DNA of 15,733 nucleotides from an uncultured Bacilli bacterium (GTDB taxonomy: Bacteria > Bacillota_I > Bacilli_A > RF39 > UBA660): contig CALVVD010000135.1 in NCBI GenBank assembly GCA_944363745.1, positions 1 through 15,733 of the forward strand. The letters are read 5' to 3'. The notes below the pieces were generated by a model that made no database searches, was not told where the DNA came from, and was given only the letters and a program-made list of their open reading frames with translations. Positions 7,283 through 13,896 of the stretch are shown in pieces (position 1 is the stretch's first letter; each line of letters begins with the position of its first letter). Made by a program: the position numbers and the translations under genes.

Positions 7283-7866
7283 AAATAGGTATCTTTGGAG
7301 GTAGTTTTAATCCGCCTCATAAAATGCATAAGGAAATTGCTATAGAACTTATAAAAAAACATTATGTAGATAAAGTTATCTTTGTACCAACTGGTAGTAA
7401 ATATAAATATAAAAATAATCTTTTAAGTGATAAAGTAAGACTTGAGATGCTTAAGTTAATGTGTAATGATAATAATTTAGAAGTCAGTAATTATGAATTA
7501 AAAGATGATGTTGTTTATACTTATGAGACTCTAAATCACTTCAAAAATAAATATAAAGATGATGAGATATATTTTATCTGTGGAACTGATAATTTAAGTT
7601 ATATAGATAAGTGGAAGAGGGGCGAAGATATTTTATCAAATAATAAATTATTAGTTATTAAAAGAAATGCCGATGATATAAATACTTTATTAAAAAAATA
7701 TAAAGACTATAAAGATAATATTTTTGTTACAGATATAAAAGAAAATGAAATATCTTCTACTAAAATTAGAGAAATGATATATAATAATAAAAGAGTGGAA
7801 AATTATTTAGATAAAAGTGTTGATTTATATATTAGAGATAATAATTTATATAAGGGAGGAATTTAA
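7279..7866 (+). CDS. nadD: Nicotinate-nucleotide adenylyltransferase NadD
   Basis: It transfers AMP from ATP to nicotinate mononucleotide, giving nicotinate adenine dinucleotide for NadE. The protein has 195 residues, normal for the family. The N-terminal nucleotidyltransferase motif is GIFGGSFNPPHKMH (4-17), then GTDNLSYIDKWKRGEDIL (102-119) and the C-terminal ISSTKIR (158-164), which binds ATP phosphates. The canonical HxGH reads HKMH, so both histidines (H14, H17) are present but the glycine is methionine. Start and prs stop overlap as ATGA, so translation is coupled; an AGAGGTGAG ribosome site lies in the end of prs. The next gene begins at the base after its stop. Confidence 0.94.
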   Translation: MKIGIFGGSFNPPHKMHKEIAIELIKKHYVDKVIFVPTGSKYKYKNNLLSDKVRLEMLKLMCNDNNLEVSNYELKDDVVYTYETLNHFKNKYKDDEIYFICGTDNLSYIDKWKRGEDILSNNKLLVIKRNADDINTLLKKYKDYKDNIFVTDIKENEISSTKIREMIYNNKRVENYLDKSVDLYIRDNNLYKGGI

Positions 7867-8340
7867 GTGAACTTTAAAGAGATTATTCATATTTTACAAT
7901 TAGGACAAAAAACTATTGCCACAATGGAAAGCTGTACCGGTGGTGGAGTAGTTAATGCTATTACTAATTGTGAAGGTGCTAGTGAAATATTAAAATTTAG
8001 TGCTGTAACTTATTCTAATGAATATAAGGTTAAGATGGGAGTTCCTAAAGAGGTAATAGATAAATATACTGTCTATAGCATGGAAACAGCAATAGAGATG
8101 AGTAAAGCGATTAGTGCTTTTGCAGATAGTAATTATGGTATAGGAATAACTGGTAAACTTAATAGAAGCGATCCTAATAATCCATGTGGTGATGATAATA
8201 CTGTGTATATATGTATTTATGATAGAGATAATAATAAATTTTATAAAGAAAAGATGACTGTTAATAAAGAAAGTCGTGCCTTAAATAAAGAGCATATTAT
8301 AGATAAGATTATAACAATGTTACTAGATATAATTAAGTAA
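7867..8340 (+). CDS. pncC: PncC-type nicotinamide mononucleotide deamidase (CinA C-terminal domain)
   Basis: A 157-residue stand-alone CinA C-terminal domain. Studied stand-alone members deamidate nicotinamide mononucleotide to nicotinate mononucleotide, recycling the NMN released by DNA ligase. Landmarks are ATMESCTGGGVVNAI (18-32), which holds the reactive serine S22, AVTYSNEYKVKMGVP, and a final TVYICIYD strand. The glycine-rich TGIAGPGGG loop of most members is replaced by TGKLNRSDPNNP (about 98-109). The start is GTG directly after the nadD TAA, with GGGAGG about 8 bases upstream. The NAD operon context favours PncC over a competence role. The changed loop leaves some doubt about activity. 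Confidence 0.82.
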   Translation: MNFKEIIHILQLGQKTIATMESCTGGGVVNAITNCEGASEILKFSAVTYSNEYKVKMGVPKEVIDKYTVYSMETAIEMSKAISAFADSNYGIGITGKLNRSDPNNPCGDDNTVYICIYDRDNNKFYKEKMTVNKESRALNKEHIIDKIITMLLDIIK

Positions 8341-8366
8341 CATTTTTCTTAAAATTATGTTATAAT
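8338..8366 (+). promoter_or_regulatory. Candidate promoter of nrtR-nadK
   Basis: A perfect extended -10, TGTTATAAT (8358-8366), lies upstream of nrtR. A poor -35 (TAACAT, 8338-8343) is spaced at 17 bp. The TTATTAA-N7-TTAATAA operator is absent here, so nrtR does not appear to repress this promoter through that motif. Confidence 0.6.
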
Positions 8367-8390
8367 CAAATTATGAAAAAGAGGTGTAGT

Positions 8391-9224
8391 ATGGAAAAAG
8401 TTTATAAGAGTGAAGAAGAGTTTTTAAAAGATTATAATGCTAAAGACTTTGAGCAGTTATCAATGACTGCTGATATCCTTTTAATTAGTATATCTAGTGA
8501 AGAAGTTAATAACTATCGTAAAAATAGTAAGAAGATGATGAGTATTCTTTTAGTTAAAAGAAGTGACTATCCTTTTAAAGGTAAATGGTGCCTACCTGGA
8601 GGATTTTTAGATCCTAAGACGGAAACTTTAGAAGAGTGTGCCAAAAGGGTATTAAAAAGAGAAACTAATCTATCTAATATCTATTTAGAACAATTATATA
8701 CTTATGATGCTCTTGATAGAGATCCAAGAACAAGAGTAATATCAACGGCTTTTATCGCTTTAGTAGATAAAAATAGATTAACAGAAATGATTAATCCTAA
8801 TGCTTGTTGGTTTGATGTTATGTTAATAGAAGAAAAAGATAATATTGTAGATATTTCTTTAACTAATGGAGTAGAGAATATTAATTTATCAATTAAAAAG
8901 ACTTTAAGAGAAAAAACTACTGATAGATATAGTTTTAAAGCAAGAAAAAATGTATTGGCCTTTGACCATGATTTAGTAGTATTAGCAGGATTAGAACGTT
9001 TAAAAAACAAATTAAATTATACAGATATTGTCTTTAATATGATGCCTGAATACTTTACATTAGGAGAGTTACAACAAGTATATGAAGTAATACTTAATAA
9101 GAAGTTATTAGACCCAGCTTTTAGAAGAATTATTAAAGATAAAGTAGTTAAGACTAATAAAATGAGAACTGGAGAAGGACATAGACCATCAGTATTATTT
9201 AAGTATAGGAAGAAAAATGATTAA
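8391..9224 (+). CDS. nrtR: NrtR, Nudix-fold transcriptional regulator of NAD metabolism
   Basis: A 277-residue regulator with an N-terminal Nudix domain (about 25-175) and a C-terminal winged helix (about 190-275: AFDHDLVVLAGLERLKNKL, then MPEYFTLGELQQVYEVIL and FRRIIKDK). This architecture defines NrtR, a repressor of NAD biosynthesis genes that is released by ADP-ribose or related nucleotides in studied cases. The Nudix box has decayed: where an enzyme has REUxEE, this has RVLKRE (86-91), and one residue is inserted before it, so it is probably a sensor without hydrolase activity. An ATG at 8373 would lie at the transcription start of the visible -10; the ATG at 8391, behind AAGAGG, is chosen. 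It overlaps nadK by 8 bases. Confidence 0.93.
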   Translation: MEKVYKSEEEFLKDYNAKDFEQLSMTADILLISISSEEVNNYRKNSKKMMSILLVKRSDYPFKGKWCLPGGFLDPKTETLEECAKRVLKRETNLSNIYLEQLYTYDALDRDPRTRVISTAFIALVDKNRLTEMINPNACWFDVMLIEEKDNIVDISLTNGVENINLSIKKTLREKTTDRYSFKARKNVLAFDHDLVVLAGLERLKNKLNYTDIVFNMMPEYFTLGELQQVYEVILNKKLLDPAFRRIIKDKVVKTNKMRTGEGHRPSVLFKYRKKND

Positions 9225-10017
9225 GATAAATAGAATAAAGTTATTTGTTAATGATAACTTAAAATCAAGAAAAATTTCTGAAATGCTGATATTGCTATTA
9301 AAAGAAAATGGCTTTAAAATTGTTACTAAAAACTATGATTTAGGAATAGCGATTGGTGGTGATGGAGCTTTTCTTAGAATGGTTAAAGAGAGTAACTTTG
9401 ATAGTAAATGTTACTATATTGGAATAAATACAGGTACCCTTGGGTTTGCCCAGGAAATAAGTTTTGATGAGATAGATACTTTTATTAAGAAACTAACTTT
9501 AGGAGAATTAAAATGTGATAAAATTGGTATCGGAGAAATAGAAGTAGAGACTAAAAACAGTACTTTTAAACATTTTACTTTAAATGAACTAGTCCTAAGA
9601 GAACAAGAACTTAATACTTCTAAATTTAAAGTAGTAATAGATAATGAATTATTAGAAAATTATGTAGGAGATGGACTATTAATATCAACATCATTTGGTT
9701 CTACTGCTTATAATCTTAGTTTTGGAGGTTCTATTGTTTATAATACTTTTCACACTTTACAACTTACGCCAATCGCTCCATTAAATTCTAAAAGTTATAG
9801 AAATTTACTTAATTCTTTAATAGTACCATCTGATAAAATAATATCTATAAGACCAGAAGTAGTTAGTAAAAACATTATTATTAGTATAGATGGTGAAAAT
9901 TATAAATATAATGATGTAATAAGAGTAGATACTTATATAAAAGGCAAAGAAATAAATATTTTGAGAATGAATGATTATGATATGATTAAAAAAATAAATG
10001 AAAAATTTTTAAAATAA
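9217..10017 (+). CDS. nadK: NAD kinase NadK
   Basis: It phosphorylates NAD+ to NADP+, the last step of the pathway encoded in this locus. The 266-residue length is typical of Bacillota enzymes. Motifs are AIGGDGAFLRM (45-55), with catalytic aspartate D49, INTGTLGFAQE (70-80), the nucleotide-binding stretch GDGLLISTSFGSTAYNLSFG, and LTPIAPLNSKSY. The canonical GGDGT reads GGDGA. It overlaps nrtR by 8 bases and probably shares its transcript. No clear terminator follows before the tRNA-Cys promoter 44 bases downstream. Confidence 0.96.
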   Translation: MIKINRIKLFVNDNLKSRKISEMLILLLKENGFKIVTKNYDLGIAIGGDGAFLRMVKESNFDSKCYYIGINTGTLGFAQEISFDEIDTFIKKLTLGELKCDKIGIGEIEVETKNSTFKHFTLNELVLREQELNTSKFKVVIDNELLENYVGDGLLISTSFGSTAYNLSFGGSIVYNTFHTLQLTPIAPLNSKSYRNLLNSLIVPSDKIISIRPEVVSKNIIISIDGENYKYNDVIRVDTYIKGKEINILRMNDYDMIKKINEKFLK

Positions 10018-10060
10018 GTATAAAACTAATAATAAATACATAATAATTATTAGACAATAA

Positions 10061-10089
10061 TTGACAATCTAAAAACAATAGTGTAAAAT
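10061..10089 (+). promoter_or_regulatory. Promoter of tRNA-Cys
   Basis: TTGACA (10061-10066), a 17-bp spacer and TAAAAT (10084-10089) lie about 30 bases before the mature tRNA 5' end. Confidence 0.85.
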
Positions 10090-10093
10090 TATA

Positions 10094-10114
10094 TATGCAA
10101 TTATTAATTGCATA
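10094..10114 (+). repeat. Perfect inverted repeat in the tRNA-Cys leader
   Basis: TATGCAATTA and TAATTGCATA are exact reverse complements separated by one base. The element lies between the -10 box and the mature tRNA start, and so at or near the 5' end of the precursor. It may be a leader hairpin affecting processing, or a protein-binding site. Confidence 0.5.
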
Positions 10115-10118
10115 TTAT

Positions 10119-10192
10119 GGGTCTATAGCCAAGTGGTAAGGCACAGGACTGCAACTCCTCGATCGTTGGTTCAAATCCGACTAGGCCCTCCA
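10119..10192 (+). tRNA. tRNA-Cys(GCA)
   Basis: The acceptor arms GGGTCTA and TAGGCCC pair over seven positions (one G-T). Discriminator T and an encoded CCA follow. The anticodon loop CTGCAAC carries GCA, and the T-loop TTCAAAT is canonical. A uridine discriminator is a tRNA-Cys identity feature. The first anticodon-stem position is unpaired (C-C), a weak spot also seen in Bacillus tRNA-Cys as I recall it. Confidence 0.97.
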
Positions 10193-10202
10193 AATTGCAG
10201 AT

Positions 10203-10227
10203 AAGAGCTTTAAGCTCTTTTTCTTTT
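10203..10227 (+). terminator. Terminator of tRNA-Cys
   Basis: AAGAGCT and AGCTCTT form a 7-bp stem with a TTA loop (some pairs may open to widen it). TTTTCTTTT follows, ten bases after the tRNA. Confidence 0.9.
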
Positions 10228-10565
10228 GTATAATAATAGAACGAGATTATGGTACAATGCTTTAAATGATAAGACTAAAATAGACTATATAAATTTTACA
10301 GATATAACAAATGCAATTGTAAGACTTTTAAATACATAATATTTCAGATGCTTAGGATAGAGTAATAGATAATTTTTCGTTAATTAATAATAGATTATTA
10401 ATGGAAGATTTAGGAAATCTGTCTGTATCTAAATAAATTAACAATTTTTCAAAAATATATTTATTAAAGATGAAAATCATTGTTTAACTTATAATCTGTA
10501 AAAGAAATTAAGTTGTAGTAAATATAAGAAAAATATAGAAATTTTCGATTTATAACAAAAAATAC
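10228..10565. other. Inter-tRNA spacer, possibly decayed coding sequence
   Basis: No intact gene is supported. On the plus strand two short open stretches look protein-like but lack starts: about 10240-10340 (RLWYNALNDKTKIDYINFTD, then further residues to a stop), and about 10353-10436 (DRVIDNFSLINNRLLMEDLG and on to a stop). A perfect inverted repeat, ATTAATAAT-AG-ATTATTAAT, lies at 10383-10402. This may be the remains of an insertion beside a tRNA gene, but composition alone could also give such frames. Confidence 0.3.
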
Positions 10566-10593
10566 TTGCCTCTTACAGAATTTATGATACAAT
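10566..10593 (+). promoter_or_regulatory. Promoter of tRNA-Gly
   Basis: TTGCCT (10566-10571), a 16-bp spacer and TACAAT (10588-10593) preceded by TGA, that is, an extended -10. Confidence 0.78.
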
Positions 10594-10610
10594 ATATATG
10601 TATCTGTTTT

Positions 10611-10685
10611 GCGGATGTAGTTTAGTGGTTAGAATATGGCCTTGCCAAGGCTGTGACGGGGATTCGATTTCCCTCATCCGCTCCA
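10611..10685 (+). tRNA. tRNA-Gly(GCC)
   Basis: GCGGATG pairs fully with CATCCGC. The anticodon loop TTGCCAA holds GCC. The T-arm GGGGA-TTCGATT-TCCCT closes with one G-T pair. Discriminator T and CCA are encoded. The first anticodon-stem pairs are T-G and G-T wobbles. Confidence 0.97.
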
Positions 10686-10694
10686 ATTGAAAAT

Positions 10695-10726
10695 AACTTA
10701 CGGACTAAATAGGTTCGTAAGTTTTT
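10695..10726 (+). terminator. Terminator of tRNA-Gly, possibly bidirectional
   Basis: AACTTACG and CGTAAGTT form an 8-bp stem around a 13-base centre that can pair further, followed by a T run. Read on the minus strand the same stem is followed by TATTTTC, so it may also end the ferritin-like gene transcript coming from the other side. Confidence 0.82.
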
Positions 10727-10738
10727 ATATTATAATAT

Positions 10739-11245
10739 TTATTTTGCATTTTGAATTAAAAAATTATATTTACTTGAATGTCTTAATTCATCAGTCATAA
10801 TGGACATAAGTAGGGTATAACTATTTCCATTTGGCATTGTTCCTAATATTCTTCGATATTTAACAACCGCATTTAATTCACCAAAGAAAGCATTTTCCAA
10901 ATTAGTTTTATAATCCATATTGTTCTTTGAAATATTTGGCATTATTTCCTCTTTATTTGCTAAAGTTTGACCTGTAAATTCATAATATAAATTTCTTAAT
11001 ATTTGATTATGCTTTCTTTCATCATCTCTAATACTTTTTATAATCTCTTTTTCTTTAGTAGTAGGTGCTTGTTCAATTAGATTATCATAAAATATTTCAT
11101 CATTTTTTTCATCTTGCACAGATTTATTTATTAACATAATCGCTTGATTTAAAGTAATTATTTCCTCATTATTTATTTGGGATTCCATATTACGATAATT
11201 TAAGTCATAATATGGATTATACATATTATAATTTCCTTGATACAT
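10739..11245 (-). CDS. Ferritin-like (rubrerythrin-type) domain protein
   Basis: A 168-residue predicted di-iron protein. The ligands of a four-helix bundle are visible: E46 (SVQDEKND), E76 and H79 (DDERKH), E123 (FFGELNAV), E153 and H156 (TDELRH), that is, paired ExxH motifs in two helical hairpins. The first 20 residues are rich in Tyr and Asn and lie outside the domain. There is no rubredoxin tail and no signal peptide. GGAGGA precedes the ATG by 5 bases. The gene starts 49 bases after the end of the frameshifted yetF-like gene and may be in its operon, although a TATAAT (11264-11269, minus strand) lies in the gap. Iron or peroxide handling is likely; a spore-coat-associated ferritin-like role is an alternative. 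Confidence 0.78.
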   Translation of the reverse strand: MYQGNYNMYNPYYDLNYRNMESQINNEEIITLNQAIMLINKSVQDEKNDEIFYDNLIEQAPTTKEKEIIKSIRDDERKHNQILRNLYYEFTGQTLANKEEIMPNISKNNMDYKTNLENAFFGELNAVVKYRRILGTMPNGNSYTLLMSIMTDELRHSSKYNFLIQNAK

Positions 11246-11294
11246 TTTATTCCTCCTTGCAATATTATAATATGTACTTTTTTATTAATTGCCA

Positions 11295-11986
11295 TTAATT
11301 ATTTTGAACATTACCTGATAAATATACTGATAAGTTTCCATCAGAACAATATGTTGCTAAAAATATATTGTTAGTTTTTGTAATCCCTTGTTTCTTTAAC
11401 TTTTTAAGTAACCATGCCTCATTAAATCCCAATTCTTGTAAATTTTCTTGCATAATCTTTTCATCTAATATTAGATTTGTAAGAATTTCTTCTTCTTTAG
11501 GCTTTATATCAAAATCACTAGGATTAGCAGGCCTTTTATCACTATAGGGAAGAAAACTAATCTTTTCATTTCCCTCTAATAATGCTGTTTTTATATCGCT
11601 TAAATTAAAAAACCATTTGTTCTACATTGTACTAAGAATTCATTTAAATCTATCTTAGCCTTTTTAAAGTTTTCTTTAAATAGAGTTCCATCATCATATA
11701 AAATTAAAGTTTTTCCAGAAAGAAAAGGGCGAAGTTTTACAAATTTAGTATTTAAAATTGATACTATTAAAGTTATTAGAGCATATACAATCATTGCAAT
11801 TACTGGTTGTACAAAATTATCTTCTAAGGAAGTAGATAGCTCCGCTGCTATTGACCCAATAGTTATAGTAATAAAGTAATCAAAAATACTTAATTGTGAC
11901 ATTTCTCTTTGTCCCATTATTTTTGTTAGAATAAATAAAAGAGTAATTGAACCGATTGATAAACAAATAATTTTTAATATTGTCAT
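11295..11986 (-). pseudogene. YetF/DUF421 family membrane protein, broken by a one-base frameshift
   Basis: The first part encodes two to three membrane helices and the family motif MGQREMSQLSIFDY, followed by the start of the cytosolic domain (SGKTLILYDDGTLFKENF), and ends at 11600. At 11607-11612 the minus strand has six T; with seven, the frame continues without a stop for 103 codons (NLSDIKTALLEGNEKISFLP and so on) to a TAA at 11297-11295. The restored protein would have about 230 residues, the family length. The C-terminal half has no defects, so the break is recent, a sequencing or assembly error, or a slippage site. The ATG at 11986, behind AAGGTG, is preferred over the GTG at 11995. 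DUF421 proteins are membrane proteins of unclear function. Confidence 0.88.
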
Positions 11987-12513
11987 AATTATCACCTTAT
12001 AATTATTTTCTTTAATAATAATTTGTTCAATTTATTGATAATTTATACATTAATATTTTATAAATTAAGGCAAGGACTAGTAATATTAGTATTAAGAAAG
12101 AAGGATGTTAATATATATAGGAGATAGAATCCATATACTAATTTTTCTATAAAGTTAGAGACAATTATAATATTAAAAACATGTATTATGTCTTAACTGT
12201 TAATATATTAAAAAAAATATTACAATTACTAGTAATATCTTAATCAAATATAAATAACTGCATTAAATATAAGAATATTTTAATAAATAAGAACTCATTG
12301 GAGTTATCTTCAAAATTGCACCAAAGAAAAATAATTTATAAGAAATAGCTTTAATATCACTTTTACAGTAGAGAAGATTTAAATAAAATAGCTAAGAACT
12401 TTACATTAAAAAACTATCAAATATAAAATTTAATCGTTTTAAAAACTGTTAGCTATATAGGATTCTTTAAATATGTACAGCTAAATTAGGATAAAAATTT
12501 AATAGTGACTAAA
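11987..12513. other. Gene-free A+T-rich stretch
   Basis: Stops are frequent in all frames and no start with a ribosome site opens a credible frame. The longest plus-strand open pieces, near 12250-12350 and 12358-12424, are below 35 codons and resemble nothing I recognise. A TTGAAC at 12024-12029 (minus strand) could serve the yetF-like gene, but no good -10 accompanies it. The stretch may hold decayed sequence flanking the accessory patch to its right. Confidence 0.4.
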
Positions 12514-13767
12514 CTATTTTTTTACTAAGTGTTTTTTTATACTTTTTGCTATTTCCTCGCTTTTTTCAACATATTTTTGAGAATTTATATTTAAAGAGAT
12601 ATTATTTACACCTTGATTTATCATTAAAGAAATTATATTATTAAACATATTCTCATATTCTATTAGTATATCTTTATTAACTACCATTTCTAATTCATTA
12701 ACATTATTACTTATAGCAATATCATCAAAAAAACTTTCAAAGTCATCGAATAATCCATCCGTAAGTGGTAATAAAGGTACATAAATAGATTTACATTTAC
12801 CATCAGTATTAAATATTTTTGGTAAAGCAGTACTATCATCTAGAGCATGTTTATCAGTTCTAAGTTCATTAATAAAATTATATTTTTCAAAATCAATACC
12901 ACCATTTTCAACGGCATGTCTCATTTCATGATAGAAGTTATGATTTAAATCAAAATTCATATTTTCTAGCATAGGAAAGCAAATCCAATTATTAATTTTC
13001 TCTATTTTATTATTTTTTTTGCTAGTAAAGAATACACATTGCATTTGTCCGCTTGGTAAAAAAACATCTTGTTGTAACATTCTATAAAATAAATCTTCTT
13101 GATTTGTAGATTTTATATAACCCTCAGTAAAACCATTATTTTCTATAAAGTATTTATATAATCTTTGTCCCCATAATGTTCTTTTTAGTAAAATCACTTG
13201 ATAATCTACATCTAAAGTTTTAATCTTATTTAAAATAGAATCAATAATATTGGTATCAGTTATAGGTTCACATCCTAGATTATTGCACTGTTTAAAATAC
13301 CTTTGTTGTAATTTATGTATCTCATCTTTCGTATCATCTGCAGTATATGGACTATTTAATAAAGATATCATGCTACTAGAAAAACTATTTAAAAACAATT
13401 TTTCAATAGGTATATCTTTTTTAATAATAGTAGATTCTAAAACTCCATATTCCTTACATAATAAACTTCTTAACTTAGTGATTTTTTCTTTTTCTAAGAA
13501 TTTATTAACTTCTATATAATCTAAATACTCTGTAATCATATTATCATAATCACTTTGGCTTTTAAAGTAACTACTTAAATCTTTCAACTCTTTGTAAATT
13601 AAATCAGATGTAGAACTTATTAAATAAAATGTATGCCTCATTCTGTGCTCTATAAGGTCTTTATTCTTTGTACCATATTGAGATATGTAATAAGGTATTA
13701 ATGTCTTTTTTATATCTTCCATTATCTCTTTAGCATAAACAAATTGTTCTATAGATTTACTATTCAT
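12514..13767 (-). CDS. Uncharacterised protein with an HExxH zinc-metallopeptidase signature
   Basis: I do not recognise this 417-residue protein. Its clearest feature is FYHEMRHAVE (278-287): HExxH with H280, E281 and H284, followed 17 residues later by E301 in NFINELRTDKHALD, a possible third zinc ligand as in gluzincins. The N-terminal 200 residues look helical and charged, without signal peptide or membrane segment, so it is probably cytosolic unless exported by another route. The HExxH helix is preceded by a possible strand (NNWICFPML), as in zincins. It is transcribed divergently from the 13897 gene across a 129-base gap. The ribosome site is weak (AGGTAAC, about 11 bases away). Alternatives are a protease-like toxin or effector, or a non-catalytic relative. 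Confidence 0.72.
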   Translation of the reverse strand: MNSKSIEQFVYAKEIMEDIKKTLIPYYISQYGTKNKDLIEHRMRHTFYLISSTSDLIYKELKDLSSYFKSQSDYDNMITEYLDYIEVNKFLEKEKITKLRSLLCKEYGVLESTIIKKDIPIEKLFLNSFSSSMISLLNSPYTADDTKDEIHKLQQRYFKQCNNLGCEPITDTNIIDSILNKIKTLDVDYQVILLKRTLWGQRLYKYFIENNGFTEGYIKSTNQEDLFYRMLQQDVFLPSGQMQCVFFTSKKNNKIEKINNWICFPMLENMNFDLNHNFYHEMRHAVENGGIDFEKYNFINELRTDKHALDDSTALPKIFNTDGKCKSIYVPLLPLTDGLFDDFESFFDDIAISNNVNELEMVVNKDILIEYENMFNNIISLMINQGVNNISLNINSQKYVEKSEEIAKSIKKHLVKK

Positions 13768-13842
13768 AAATTAAGTTACCTATTTCTAATAATTTAACAA
13801 ATATTATAATTGCAACTAAATAAAAAATAAAGACACATATTA

Positions 13843-13871
13843 TAGACTTTTTAGTAAATTTGTATTATAAT
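13843..13871 (+). promoter_or_regulatory. Promoter of the 13897 gene
   Basis: TAGACT (13843-13848), a 17-bp spacer and TATAAT (13866-13871) lie 25 bases before the start codon, so the leader is short. Confidence 0.72.
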
Positions 13872-13896
13872 ATGCACCAAAAAGGAGATGGCTTAA

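Noticed and set aside
8373..8390. Upstream ATG of nrtR
   Set aside because: It lies 7 bases after the -10 box, so at the likely +1, with no ribosome site. The ATG at 8391 has AAGAGG at good distance.
8702..9010. Minus-strand open frame opposite nrtR
   Set aside because: It lies fully inside the nrtR gene and its translation resembles no protein; A+T-rich antisense frames of this size are expected.
12358..12424. Short plus-strand frame (HFYSREDLNKIAKNFTLKNY)
   Set aside because: It is under 25 codons, has no start or ribosome site and stops on both sides; it cannot be supported as a gene.
12501..12518. Hairpin at the end of the metallopeptidase gene
   Set aside because: AATAGT/ACTATT has only six A+T-rich pairs. 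On the coding (minus) strand only AAATTTTTA follows, too weak to call a terminator.
13250..13519. Plus-strand open frame opposite the metallopeptidase gene
   Set aside because: It is an antisense shadow of a long coherent frame, and its translation shows no domain.
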